Origin: an uncultured Clostridia bacterium
Lineage (GTDB): Bacteria > Bacillota > Clostridia > Oscillospirales > Ruminococcaceae
Assembly (NCBI GenBank): GCA_947630825.1
Contig: CANRJA010000002.1
Coordinates: forward strand, 1-64,000
DNA length: 64,000 nt
Reading direction: 5' to 3'
The notes under the pieces are model-generated. The model searched no databases. It was not told where the DNA came from and saw only the letters and a program-made list of their open reading frames with translations. This document shows positions 42,931-51,792 of the stretch, piece by piece (positions within the stretch are counted from its first letter, which is position 1; each line of letters begins with the position of its first letter). Made by a program: the position numbers and the translations under genes.

Positions 42931-45060
42931 ATGAAGTTTAAAAAATTCTTGTCATTGCTTGCGTCATTGGCAATGACGGTAACAGCGGTTACTGGCGCAA
43001 TGACGGTATCGGTCGTTAGTGCGGCTGATGGGCTTGCAACATCAGGAACTTGGGGAAGCAATGGAAAATGGGTGTTGAGCGAAGACGGCACTTTAACTGT
43101 AACTGGAACTGGTGAGTTAGGGAAAAATGCTTTTACGCCAAAATTGGAAAACGTATTAGTAAAATCGGTTAATAGGTTAGTTGTAGGAGAGGGAATAACT
43201 AAAATAGATAATAGCTTTACAGGAAGTGAATTTATATCAAATCATGTAACTGAAATGGTATTGCCTTCAACTCTAACGGGTAATTTATACAATTTTAACG
43301 CAGGGGGAACTTACGTGAAAGATATATATATATATTCACGTAATGTTACAGGATTTCGTTTGTCCGACCCCGGCAGCGGAACTGTATTTCACGTATATAA
43401 GGATAGCGACACTGAAAAGTACTTAAGGAGATTTTATGATAATACCGATTATATCAATGAAGAAATAGTATATATAGAAGGCGAAAGACCACAGGAACCG
43501 GAGCCTGTTCCTGCTGAGCTTGAACCGTTAACAAATACATCAGGTCCTGCTGGAGTAGGTTCAAAATATGAGTGGAATGAAACAAGTAAAACCCTTACAT
43601 TCAGCGGAAAAGGTGCAATATCTATAGCTGAGTATTATAAAAAATATGCCGAAGAAACAGAACATATAGTAATAAAATCAGGAATTACTGTAATTAATTC
43701 TAACACAGGCATAGGTGGTGATTCGAATACTTGTGGTTCATTCACTGGGTTTACTGCACTTAAGGATGTACAGTTACCTGATGGTATAACAGAAATATCT
43801 GTTTGTGCGTTTAAAAATGACATAAACTTAGAAGAGATAAATTTCCCTGATAGTTTAAATGTAATCAGAGAATCTGCATTTAGTGGTACAAAGCTTAAAT
43901 CTATAAATCTTCGAGAAGGAATGACAATCGGCGGAGGTGCATTTAACGGATGCGAATCACTAAAGGAAGTAACAATTCCAAAGAATGTTAGGCTTAAAAA
44001 TATGAGCGAGACTGGCGGAGCAGGAATGCAGCGTGCATCAGTAACCTTTGCAAATTGTACAGGGCTTGAAAAGATAATTATAGAAGACGGAAGTCTGTTG
44101 ACTGACGCATTTGGTAATGAATTCACACCAAATGGAATTCCAGATTGCTTTTGTCTAGGTTGTACATCATTAAAAACAGTAATAATTAAAGGTAATGTTG
44201 AACATATTGGAGAGTGGGCATTTAATAGCTCTTCACTAACTGATATTTATTTATATAATACAGGCTTGACTACAATTACGGCTAAAGGATCAGCTAGATA
44301 TGAATTTTCAAATCCCACATTACCTATGGACTGGCGTGACTCTTTTTGGACTGGCAACAACCCAACTTTCCATGTAGTAAAAGGCAGCACGACCGAGCAA
44401 ACGCTAATAGATGCAGGATATCTGACAGATGAAAATACAGTTTATTTAACTGATTTTACTGCACTGGATGAAAAAATTAAAGAGGCTGAGAATTTAGATA
44501 CTAGCAAGTATACAGATGACACTGTAGCTGCTTTAAAATCAGCAATAGAGAGCGGCAAAACTGTTTTAAATAATGAAAATGCAACTCAAGATGAGGTTGA
44601 CAAGGCTGTAAATGCAATAACTGCCGCATTAAGCGGTCTAGCTAAAAAGCCTTCGCAGGATTCAGTTAAACCAGGTACTACAAAGCTTTCAATTGATAAC
44701 AAAATAACCAATACAAAATCACAGGCACAAAAGAACGCCGAAAATGCAATGAAGCAGGCAAAGATAACAAAGCTTACTGTTAAGAGCAAAGCAAAGAAGA
44801 AGATAACAGTTACCTGGAAGAAGGTAAGCAAGGCAAATGGCTATCAGGTACAGGTGTCAACAAATAAGAAGTTCAAGAAGAGCAAGATAATTCTTACAAA
44901 GACAACATCAAAGAAGAAGATAACAATCAAGAAGCTAAAGAGCAAGAAGACATATTTTGTAAGGGTTAGGGCATATGCAACCTATAAAGATTCAAACGGC
45001 AAGCCACAGAAGGTATACAGCAGTTGGATCAAGAAGACGAGGAAAGTAAAGGTTAAATAA
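42931..45060 (+). CDS. large secreted BspA-like leucine-rich repeat protein
   Basis: A 709-residue exported protein. Signal peptide about 1-31 (cleavage near VVSAADG), then two LRR_5/BspA-type regions (about 35-185 and 205-490; units such as AFKNDINLEEINFPDSL and AFNGCESLKEVTIP, each beginning with a GTWGSNGKW- or WNETSKTL-like strand). These are followed by a FIVAR-type helical domain (about 515-575, ALDEKIKEAENL and ATQDEVDKAVNAIT), a linker, and a C-terminal Lys-rich fibronectin III-like domain (about 625-709), which probably binds the cell wall. ATG 42931 has AGGAGG upstream. It is a likely adhesin. Confidence 0.88.
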   Translation: MKFKKFLSLLASLAMTVTAVTGAMTVSVVSAADGLATSGTWGSNGKWVLSEDGTLTVTGTGELGKNAFTPKLENVLVKSVNRLVVGEGITKIDNSFTGSEFISNHVTEMVLPSTLTGNLYNFNAGGTYVKDIYIYSRNVTGFRLSDPGSGTVFHVYKDSDTEKYLRRFYDNTDYINEEIVYIEGERPQEPEPVPAELEPLTNTSGPAGVGSKYEWNETSKTLTFSGKGAISIAEYYKKYAEETEHIVIKSGITVINSNTGIGGDSNTCGSFTGFTALKDVQLPDGITEISVCAFKNDINLEEINFPDSLNVIRESAFSGTKLKSINLREGMTIGGGAFNGCESLKEVTIPKNVRLKNMSETGGAGMQRASVTFANCTGLEKIIIEDGSLLTDAFGNEFTPNGIPDCFCLGCTSLKTVIIKGNVEHIGEWAFNSSSLTDIYLYNTGLTTITAKGSARYEFSNPTLPMDWRDSFWTGNNPTFHVVKGSTTEQTLIDAGYLTDENTVYLTDFTALDEKIKEAENLDTSKYTDDTVAALKSAIESGKTVLNNENATQDEVDKAVNAITAALSGLAKKPSQDSVKPGTTKLSIDNKITNTKSQAQKNAENAMKQAKITKLTVKSKAKKKITVTWKKVSKANGYQVQVSTNKKFKKSKIILTKTTSKKKITIKKLKSKKTYFVRVRAYATYKDSNGKPQKVYSSWIKKTRKVKVK

Positions 45061-45090
45061 GATTTCTTGAAAATTTCCAATATATTTATG

Positions 45091-45125
45091 AAAACCGCTC
45101 GGTTTTGGGATTCCCGGGCGGTTTT
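45091..45125 (+). terminator. terminator of the leucine-rich repeat gene
   Basis: AAAACCGCTCGG pairs with CCGGGCGGTTTT around a GC-containing loop, 30 bases past the stop. The left arm AAAACCGCTCGG also occurs at 232-243 at the window start. Confidence 0.85.
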
Positions 45126-45232
45126 CGCTATATTAGAGGTAAGAAAATTAGAGGCAAGAAGCAAGATATTACTATCATAACTGTGTTTAAAAGACAAAAT
45201 CTGATTCTTGTATCTGACTTAGGCGTTTATTA

Positions 45233-45281
45233 ATTATCCATTATCCACTATCAATTGTCCATTATCCATTGTCCATTGTCA
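45233..45281. repeat. seven tandem heptads of the ATTATCC type
   Basis: ATTATCC, ATTATCC, ACTATCA, ATTGTCC, ATTATCC, ATTGTCC, ATTGTCA follow one another directly. It lies in the 330-base gap 45061-45390 between the leucine-rich repeat gene and pyrH, which otherwise holds only a terminator and a promoter. Such degenerate heptads occur between genes in many genomes; no function is visible. Confidence 0.8.
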
Positions 45282-45331
45282 ATTGATAAGCCTGCCGTTT
45301 CACTAACTTGAACATTTTTCAAAATTTAATA

Positions 45332-45360
45332 TTTACTTTCTATGCACTTTATGGTATACT
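45332..45360 (+). promoter_or_regulatory. promoter of the pyrH operon
   Basis: TTTACT (45332-45337), 17-base spacer and TATACT (45355-45360), 30 bases before the pyrH GTG. No terminator with a good T-tract is seen until after the fumarase-type gene, so this may be the main promoter for pyrH through polC. Confidence 0.72.
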
Positions 45361-45390
45361 ATAAAAAATACGAACAAAGGGTGTGTTCTG

Positions 45391-46104
45391 GTGAAACCGA
45401 AGTATAACAGGATTCTTTTAAAGCTGAGCGGTGAGGCTTTGGCAGGCAATAAGCAGATGGGCTTGAGTTATGATGTTATAACTTCATTCGGCAAGGCAAT
45501 AAAAAAGACTGTTGATGCAGGTGTTGAAGTCGGTATAGTAGTCGGCGGAGGGAATTTCTGGAGAGGGCGTTCTAGCGGAGCAATGGACAGAACAAGGGCT
45601 GACCATATAGGAATGTTAGCCACGGCTATGAATGCTCTTGCGGTTGCAGACGGTTTAGAAAACTGCGGATTAGAGGTGAGGGTACAGACGGCAATATCAA
45701 TGCCTCAGGTAGCGGAGCCGTATATCAGAAACCGTGCTATGCGACATTTTGAAAAGGGGAGAGTAGTTATATTCGGCTGCGGAACAGGAAATCCGTTTTT
45801 CTCAACAGACACGGCGGCGGCTTTGAGGGCGGCTGAAATTGAGGCTGATATATTCTTTAAGGCAACGATGGTCGACGGAGTGTATGATAAGGATCCGCAT
45901 AAGTTCTCAGACGCAGTAAAATATGACGAGCTTTCGTTTGATGAGATTTTGTCAAAAGGATTAAAGGTAATGGATTCTACAGCGGCGGCAATGTGTAAGG
46001 ATAACGATATACCGATTTATGTGTTCGATTTGGCTGACCCTGAAAACATATACAGAGCTTGCATGGGCGAATCTGTCGGCACAAAGGTAACGAACAGAAA
46101 ATAG
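45391..46104 (+). CDS. pyrH: UMP kinase
   Basis: PyrH phosphorylates UMP to UDP. The 237-residue protein opens with the amino-acid-kinase strand ([15 protein letters not shown]), has VGGGNFWRG, the UMP-binding [14 protein letters not shown] and [16 protein letters not shown], and [16 protein letters not shown]. Initiation is at GTG 45391. It starts the conserved pyrH-frr-uppS-cdsA-dxr-rseP-ispG-polC run. Confidence 0.97.
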   Translation: MKPKYNRILLKLSGEALAGNKQMGLSYDVITSFGKAIKKTVDAGVEVGIVVGGGNFWRGRSSGAMDRTRADHIGMLATAMNALAVADGLENCGLEVRVQTAISMPQVAEPYIRNRAMRHFEKGRVVIFGCGTGNPFFSTDTAAALRAAEIEADIFFKATMVDGVYDKDPHKFSDAVKYDELSFDEILSKGLKVMDSTAAAMCKDNDIPIYVFDLADPENIYRACMGESVGTKVTNRK

Positions 46105-46139
46105 TACATAATAAAAATTTAACATAAAGGAGAATTCTT

Positions 46140-46694
46140 ATGAAAGAAGTATTAAATAAAGCTGAGGAAAAGATGAACAAGACTATAAACGCTCTTAAAA
46201 ATGAGTTTGCTTCTATCAGAGCGGGCAGAGCCAACCCATCGGTATTGGATAAGGTGCTGGTAGATTATTACGGAACGCCTACACCTGTAAATCAAATGGC
46301 GGCGGTTTCAGTATCGGAAGCAAGGGTATTGGTCATACAGCCGTGGGATAAGAGCCTAATTAAAGCCATTGAAAAGGCTATACAAGCGTCTGACATAGGT
46401 ATAAATCCTTCAAACGACGGCAATGTTATAAGACTTACATTCCCTCAGCTTACAGAGGACAGGAGAAAGGAAATCGTTAAGGATTTGAAAAAGTACGGTG
46501 AGGAGGCAAAGGTTGCGATACGTTCTGCTCGCCGTGATGCTAATGATAAGCTTAAGGCTAAGAAGAAAAACTCTGAGCTTACTGAGGACGATTTAAAAAA
46601 TGGCGAGGATAAAACTCAGAAGCTAACCGATAAATTCACAAAAATTATCGACGAGGTAGTTGCAGAAAAGGAAAAGGAAGTTTTAACTGTATAG
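46140..46694 (+). CDS. frr: ribosome recycling factor
   Basis: RRF splits the post-termination ribosome with EF-G. The 184-residue protein is of normal length with SIRAGRANPSVLDKVLVDYYGTPTPVNQMA, of which AGRANPS and YYGTPTP are diagnostic, and a C-terminal three-helix bundle (LTEDRRKEIVK). AAAGGAG precedes ATG 46140. Confidence 0.98.
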   Translation: MKEVLNKAEEKMNKTINALKNEFASIRAGRANPSVLDKVLVDYYGTPTPVNQMAAVSVSEARVLVIQPWDKSLIKAIEKAIQASDIGINPSNDGNVIRLTFPQLTEDRRKEIVKDLKKYGEEAKVAIRSARRDANDKLKAKKKNSELTEDDLKNGEDKTQKLTDKFTKIIDEVVAEKEKEVLTV

Positions 46695-46732
46695 TAATAA
46701 TAGCAACTTGGACTTTATCGGAGGTTTAAAGC

Positions 46733-47464
46733 GTGGCAGTGAGCAGTAAAAAAGATGACAAAAGTGATATTTTAGTGCCGGTGCATATTGGCGTTATAAT
46801 GGACGGTAACGGCAGATGGGCTAAAAAGCGCTTGCTTCCGAGAAAGTTTGGGCATAAAGAGGGCGCAAAGACATTCAAAAAAATAGCTTTGGCAGGCAAG
46901 GAAATGGGCGTTAAGTATATGACGTTCTATGCTTTTTCTACTGAGAACTGGAAGCGTCCTAAGGACGAAGTCGATGCAATAATGAAACTCTTTGAGGATT
47001 ATCTTGACGATGTTTCTTCCTTTGAAAAGGAGAATATCAGGTTGATTTTTATTGGAGACAGATCAAAACTTTCACAAAACTTAAGAGATAAGATGAAACA
47101 CGCAGAGGAGATTTCACGAGATTTTGATTCAATGACTGTAATACTGGCAGTAAATTACGGAGGTCAAAGTGAGATTTGCAAAAGTGTGAAAGAAATTGCA
47201 AAAAGAGTAAAAAATAACGAGCTTGATATTGACGATATAGACGAGAAGCTGATTGAGGAAAATCTTTATACGAGGGACATTCCCCCTGTTGACTTGATAA
47301 TACGCCCAAGCGGAGAAATGAGACTTTCAAATTTCCTTATATGGCAGTCGGCGTATGCGGAGTATTATTTTACTGATATTCTGTGGCCTGATTTCAAAGA
47401 AAAGGATCTTGCGGACGCTATAAAGGCTTTCAGCGACCGCAGCAGAAGATTTGGAGGAATATAA
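46733..47464 (+). CDS. uppS: undecaprenyl diphosphate synthase
   Basis: UppS condenses isopentenyl diphosphate units to the C55 lipid carrier for peptidoglycan. The 243-residue protein has IGVIMDGNGRWAKKRLLPR, the DGNGRWA signature, TFYAFSTENWKRP, and RPSGEMRLSNFLIWQSAYAE, the second signature. It begins at GTG 46733, after GGAGG. Its stop is immediately followed by the cdsA ATG. Confidence 0.97.
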   Translation: MAVSSKKDDKSDILVPVHIGVIMDGNGRWAKKRLLPRKFGHKEGAKTFKKIALAGKEMGVKYMTFYAFSTENWKRPKDEVDAIMKLFEDYLDDVSSFEKENIRLIFIGDRSKLSQNLRDKMKHAEEISRDFDSMTVILAVNYGGQSEICKSVKEIAKRVKNNELDIDDIDEKLIEENLYTRDIPPVDLIIRPSGEMRLSNFLIWQSAYAEYYFTDILWPDFKEKDLADAIKAFSDRSRRFGGI

Positions 47465-48286
47465 ATGCTGACAAGAATTATTTCTGCCGCTGTGGCTATA
47501 GTAATTGCAGTTATAGTGCTTTGCTTTCACAATACTATAGTGCTTAATATCGCTGTAGCGGCTCTTATTGAGATAGCTTTGTTCGAGCTTTTCAGAGCTG
47601 AGGATTGCTTGAAATTCAAGGTATCTCAGGCTTTATGTTATGTCTTTGCACTTTCAATTCCGTTTTCAAATTATCTTTTAAAGCTGAATGAAAACATAGT
47701 ATATTATATTACCGCTGTGTTTTTGCTTTTTATGTTTATAGCTTTCCTCGGATATTATAAGACAATGAGATATGAAAAGCTGGCATTTATGATTTTTGTT
47801 TCATTCTTTGTTTCTGTATCTATGTCATCATTGCTTTATTTAAACCGAACAGGCGGAAAGCACGGATTGTTCTATGTTGTTATTACACTGTGCGGTGCGT
47901 GGCTTGCAGACAGCGGAGCTTATTTTGCAGGAACTTTTTTCGGCAAGCATAAACTTTGTCCGAATATCAGCCCAAAGAAAACTGTTGAGGGCTTAATTGG
48001 CGGAGTTATAGCAAACGGACTTATTTTAGTTATTCTGGGCTTTGGTTATTCTAAGATTGCTGGTATAGATGTAAATTATATCGCCTTGTTTGTTCTTGGT
48101 ATGATTTGTGCTTTACTTGGACTTGTAGGTGATTTGACAGCTTCGCTTTTAAAAAGACAGACGGGTATTAAAGATTACGGAAACATTATGCCCGGTCACG
48201 GAGGAGTTATGGACAGGTTTGACAGCGTGTTGTTTGTTGCTCCGTTTATGACTGCTGCACTCAGCATCATTAATATTATTAAGTAA
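47465..48286 (+). CDS. cdsA: phosphatidate cytidylyltransferase
   Basis: CdsA makes CDP-diacylglycerol. The 273-residue membrane protein has about seven or eight helices and the family signature near the C terminus (SLLKRQTGIKDYGNIMPGHGG then VMDRFDS). It directly follows uppS. A hairpin at 48291-48324 separates it from dxr. Confidence 0.95.
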   Translation: MLTRIISAAVAIVIAVIVLCFHNTIVLNIAVAALIEIALFELFRAEDCLKFKVSQALCYVFALSIPFSNYLLKLNENIVYYITAVFLLFMFIAFLGYYKTMRYEKLAFMIFVSFFVSVSMSSLLYLNRTGGKHGLFYVVITLCGAWLADSGAYFAGTFFGKHKLCPNISPKKTVEGLIGGVIANGLILVILGFGYSKIAGIDVNYIALFVLGMICALLGLVGDLTASLLKRQTGIKDYGNIMPGHGGVMDRFDSVLFVAPFMTAALSIINIIK

Positions 48287-48290
48287 AATA

Positions 48291-48324
48291 CGATAGGGGC
48301 AAGCTGATATGCTTACCCCTATCG
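48291..48324 (+). other. hairpin between cdsA and dxr
   Basis: CGATAGGGG (48291-48299) pairs with CCCCTATCG (48316-48324), with an inner AAGC/GCTT. There is no T-tract, so it is probably not a full terminator; it may be a processing or stability stem. A smaller ATGCTCT/AGAGCAT hairpin follows at 48379-48395. Confidence 0.6.
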
Positions 48325-48408
48325 AGTGTTTAATAAGGTTTTTAAAATGATAAGTAGAAATGATTAATTATGGGAGGTATGCTCTAATAGAGCATTTTCA
48401 GAAAGGTA

Positions 48409-49548
48409 ATGAAAACCATATCTATTTTAGGCTCTACGGGTTCTATTGGAACTCAGGCATTAGATATTGCAAGACTGCATAAAATTAATATAAAAGCTTT
48501 GGCGGCAAACAGAAATGTATCTCTTTTAACCAAGCAGGCAAAAGAATTTAATGCCGAGTATGTTTGCATTTACGACAAGGAAAAATATAAAGAGCTTAAA
48601 GAAAATTTTATAGGTACAAAAATAAAAGTTCTCTGTGGAATGGATGGACTTTGCGAAATAGCGGTACTTGACGGAGTAGACATACTGCTCAATTCGGTAG
48701 TTGGTATGGTGGGACTGAGACCTACCTTAGAAGCTATTGAAAAAGGCGTTGATATTGCCCTAGCAAATAAAGAAACGCTTGTCACAGGCGGTAAGCTTGT
48801 TATTGACAAGGCTGCACAAAAGGGAGTCAAGATTCTTCCTGTAGACAGCGAACATTCAGCGATATTTCAGTGCCTTCAAGGCAATGAATTGAATGAGATA
48901 AACAAAATAATACTTACGGCGTCCGGCGGACCGTTTTTCGGATTTTCTAAAAGTGAGCTTGAGAATGTAAGCGTTGAACAGGCGCTTGATCACCCAAACT
49001 GGTCTATGGGTAATAAAATCACCATTGACTCTGCTACACTTATGAACAAGGGGCTTGAGTTTATAGAGGCAATGTGGCTGTTTGACTTAAAGCCTGAGCA
49101 GATTGAAATAGTAGTTCACAGGGAGAGCGTTATACATTCCGCAGTTGAGTATAAAGACGGCTCTGTTATCGCTCAGATGGGAGTGCCTGATATGAGACTT
49201 CCCATTCAGTATGCTTTGCTATATCCTAAAAGGCTTCATTGCAAGGAGAAAGCACTGTCGCTTACCGATTACGGAACGCTATCATTTTCAAATCCTGATT
49301 ATGAAACCTTCGACTGCCTTAGAGCGTGTATTAAAGCCATAACAATAGGAGGGTCGATGCCCGCAGTTGTAAACGGAGCTAATGAAAAGGCGGTTGAGTT
49401 GTTTTTAAATAGAAAAATCTCTTTTCTGCAAATAGGTGAGCTTGTAACTTCGGCATTGGAAAGTATAAAGCCTTGTGAGATAACCTGCTTAGAGGACGTA
49501 TTACAGGCTGATAAAACGGCAAGGGAATTTGTTTTGAGTAAAATTTAA
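48409..49548 (+). CDS. dxr: 1-deoxy-D-xylulose 5-phosphate reductoisomerase
   Basis: Dxr makes 2-C-methyl-erythritol 4-phosphate in the MEP pathway. The 379-residue protein begins with the NADPH site ISILGSTGSIGTQALDIA, has ALANKETLVTGG, LPVDSEHSAIFQCL, DHPNWSMGNKITIDSATLMNKG, and EVVHPES-type VVHRESVIH. ATG 48409 is preceded by a short AAAGG. ispG lies two genes downstream. Confidence 0.97.
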   Translation: MKTISILGSTGSIGTQALDIARLHKINIKALAANRNVSLLTKQAKEFNAEYVCIYDKEKYKELKENFIGTKIKVLCGMDGLCEIAVLDGVDILLNSVVGMVGLRPTLEAIEKGVDIALANKETLVTGGKLVIDKAAQKGVKILPVDSEHSAIFQCLQGNELNEINKIILTASGGPFFGFSKSELENVSVEQALDHPNWSMGNKITIDSATLMNKGLEFIEAMWLFDLKPEQIEIVVHRESVIHSAVEYKDGSVIAQMGVPDMRLPIQYALLYPKRLHCKEKALSLTDYGTLSFSNPDYETFDCLRACIKAITIGGSMPAVVNGANEKAVELFLNRKISFLQIGELVTSALESIKPCEITCLEDVLQADKTAREFVLSKI

Positions 49549-49568
49549 TTTTCTATTGAGAGGTTCAG

Positions 49569-50630
49569 ATGGTTAGTATAATAATCGCAATAATAGTGTT
49601 CGGAATAATAATTATAGTTCACGAGTTTGGGCATTTTATCGCCGCTAAAAAAAGCGGTGTGAGAGTAAATGAATTTGCAATAGGTATGGGTCCAAAGCTT
49701 TTTTCAAAGCAGTATGGTGAAACAAAATATTCTTTGAGACTTCTTCCAATAGGCGGTTATTGCTCAATGGAGGGTGAGGATAAATCCAGCGAAGATGACA
49801 GAGCATTTTGTAAAAAAAGCGTTACAAAGAGGATTATCATTGTTGCTGCTGGCGCTTTGATGAATTTGGTACTAGGTTTTATCTTTATTGTAATAATGAC
49901 TTCAATGAACGACACCTACGCAGGCACGACAATTTCGTGGTTTGAGGATAACGCGTCTTCGCAGGCGAGCGGACTTCAGGTTGGTGACAGAGTAATTAAT
50001 ATAAACGGTATGCACATTTTTACCGATACAGACTTTGCATATCAGCTTCAATCTGATAAGGACGGAATTTTTGATATGACGGTTATCAGAGACGGAGAAA
50101 AAAAAGAGCTAAAAGATATCAAGTTTTCAATGAGCGAGAATGATAACGGCAAAAAAACAAGCAGTCTGCACATTGATTTTAAGGTTGAGCCTGTTGAAAG
50201 AGGTATTAAGAGTATTGCATCTCAATCCTGGAGGAGAAGCGTTTCATATGCAAGGCTTATATGGGTATCACTAGGCGACCTGCTGACAGGACAGTATAAA
50301 ATAAATGACTTATCTGGACCTGTTGGAATTGTTACAGCAATAAGCGATGTAGTTTCTAACGAAACGACAGATTCGGGAATTAACTGGCTGGAGCTTCTTC
50401 AAAATCTGTTTTCAATGGCGGCGCTTATTTCAATAAATGTAGGAATTTTCAATCTGCTTCCGCTTCCGGCTTTAGACGGCGGACGGCTTATCTTTTTAAT
50501 AGTTGAGGGAATAAGAAGAAAGCCTGTAAGTCCTGAAAAAGAGGGAGCAGTGCATTTTGTGGGACTTGCGCTTTTGATGATGCTTATGCTTTATGTTACC
50601 TTTAACGATGTTGTTAAGCTAATAAATTGA
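49569..50630 (+). CDS. rseP: RseP-type site-2 (RIP) metalloprotease
   Basis: This 353-residue membrane protease cuts anti-sigma factors or other proteins inside the membrane. The active site HExxH (VHEFGHFIAAK) is in the first helix, an N-terminal EFAIGMGPKLFSK follows, one PDZ domain lies about residues 115-200 and the LPxxxxDGG-type motif is LLPLPALDGGR. It is of normal length for the group and lies between dxr and ispG as in many bacteria. Confidence 0.95.
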   Translation: MVSIIIAIIVFGIIIIVHEFGHFIAAKKSGVRVNEFAIGMGPKLFSKQYGETKYSLRLLPIGGYCSMEGEDKSSEDDRAFCKKSVTKRIIIVAAGALMNLVLGFIFIVIMTSMNDTYAGTTISWFEDNASSQASGLQVGDRVININGMHIFTDTDFAYQLQSDKDGIFDMTVIRDGEKKELKDIKFSMSENDNGKKTSSLHIDFKVEPVERGIKSIASQSWRRSVSYARLIWVSLGDLLTGQYKINDLSGPVGIVTAISDVVSNETTDSGINWLELLQNLFSMAALISINVGIFNLLPLPALDGGRLIFLIVEGIRRKPVSPEKEGAVHFVGLALLMMLMLYVTFNDVVKLIN

Positions 50631-50678
50631 TAGGATACAAAATTAAACAGGAGTATTGCTCTTGGGGGTATTTAATAA

Positions 50679-51719
50679 ATGAATAGAAAATGCAAGCCGG
50701 TCAAGGTAGGTGATTATACCTTTGACGGCAAGAAAATATATATACAGTCTATGCTGAATATTCCTGCTGAGGATATTAAGGGCAGTGTTGAGCAGGCGGT
50801 TGAGCTTGAAAAGGCAGGATGTGATATTATCCGTGCGGCAATACCTGATATGAATTCTGTCAGGCTCATTACAAAAATTAAAAATGCGGTGGATATTCCT
50901 CTTGTTGCTGATATTCACTTTGATTACAAGCTTGCATTAGAAGCGGCAAACGCAGGAGTAGACAAAATAAGAATAAATCCTGGAAATATCGGCGGAATGG
51001 ATAATGTTAGGGCAGTTGCCAAGGCGTGCAAATCAAGGGGGATACCCATAAGGATAGGCGTCAATTCTGGCTCGCTTGAAAAGGAGCTTCTTGCAAAATA
51101 CGGCTCGCCTACGCCAGAGGCTTTGGTGGAAAGCGCTCTGGGTCATGTTCAAATGCTGGAAGCGGCAGACTTTGACGATATAGTAATATCAATAAAATCT
51201 TCTGACGTTAAGACTATGATCTCAGCTTACAGACTATTATTTGAGAAATGCAATTATCCGCTTCATTTGGGAGTTACCGAGGCAGGAACAGAGCGAATGG
51301 GTCTTATAAAATCGGCGGTTGGGATAGGCTCTCTTTTGCTTGACGGAATAGGAGAGACGATAAGAGTTTCACTTACCGACGACCCTGTTAAGGAGGTATA
51401 CGCTGCAAGGGATATTCTTAAGGCAATAGGGAAAGGAAACGGTGTGAAAATTATTTCCTGCCCTACATGCGGAAGAACAAAAATAGATTTGATTTCTTTG
51501 GCAAAAGAAGTTGAGGAGCGCACAAAAAATATTGATAAAAACATTACGGTAGCTGTTATGGGCTGTGTGGTAAACGGTCCTGGGGAAGCCAGAGAAGCAG
51601 ACATTGGAATAGCAGGCGGAGATGGAAAAGCAGCGCTTTTTAAAAAGGGAGAAATGCTTTTTACAGTTGATGAGTCAAAGGCTCTGGACGCTTTGCTTTG
51701 TGAGATCGAAAAACTGTAA
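50679..51719 (+). CDS. ispG: 4-hydroxy-3-methylbut-2-en-1-yl diphosphate synthase
   Basis: IspG (GcpE) is the [4Fe-4S] enzyme of the MEP pathway. The 346-residue short (bacterial) form has the TIM barrel start KIYIQSMLNIPAEDI, RINPGNIGG and the cluster cysteines in CPTCGRT and VMGCVVNGPGEA. It follows rseP with a 48-base gap. Confidence 0.97.
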   Translation: MNRKCKPVKVGDYTFDGKKIYIQSMLNIPAEDIKGSVEQAVELEKAGCDIIRAAIPDMNSVRLITKIKNAVDIPLVADIHFDYKLALEAANAGVDKIRINPGNIGGMDNVRAVAKACKSRGIPIRIGVNSGSLEKELLAKYGSPTPEALVESALGHVQMLEAADFDDIVISIKSSDVKTMISAYRLLFEKCNYPLHLGVTEAGTERMGLIKSAVGIGSLLLDGIGETIRVSLTDDPVKEVYAARDILKAIGKGNGVKIISCPTCGRTKIDLISLAKEVEERTKNIDKNITVAVMGCVVNGPGEAREADIGIAGGDGKAALFKKGEMLFTVDESKALDALLCEIEKL

Positions 51720-51757
51720 AAATCAGTGTGGGTTTAAATACATAGAAACGGAGGACA

Positions 51758-51780
51758 AGCCTGATAATTAATTTCAGGCT
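51758..51780 (+). promoter_or_regulatory. hairpin between a GGAGG site and the polC start
   Basis: AGCCTGA (51758-51764) pairs perfectly with TCAGGCT (51774-51780). A GGAGG lies just before it (51750-51754) but 38 bases from the polC ATG; without the 23-base hairpin the distance would be about 15. No other ribosome site lies closer to the ATG. It may fold to bring the site near the start. Confidence 0.45.
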
Positions 51781-51792
51781 ATAACGTGAAAA

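Noticed and set aside
42825-42950. Frame after GGAGGTGATTGG reading IGNINTVKNRRRLYKEASQ
   Set aside because: The only start codons (GTG or ATT) either overlap the ribosome site or are very rare, and it runs out just after the start of the next gene. It could be a decayed coding remnant, but I cannot support it.
43635-44126. Minus-strand frame of 163 codons inside the large leucine-rich repeat gene
   Set aside because: It mirrors the repeat structure of the coding strand and has no start signal.
45233-45281. Heptad tandem repeat considered as a CRISPR-like array
   Set aside because: The units are only seven bases, directly adjacent and degenerate, with no spacers and no cas genes.
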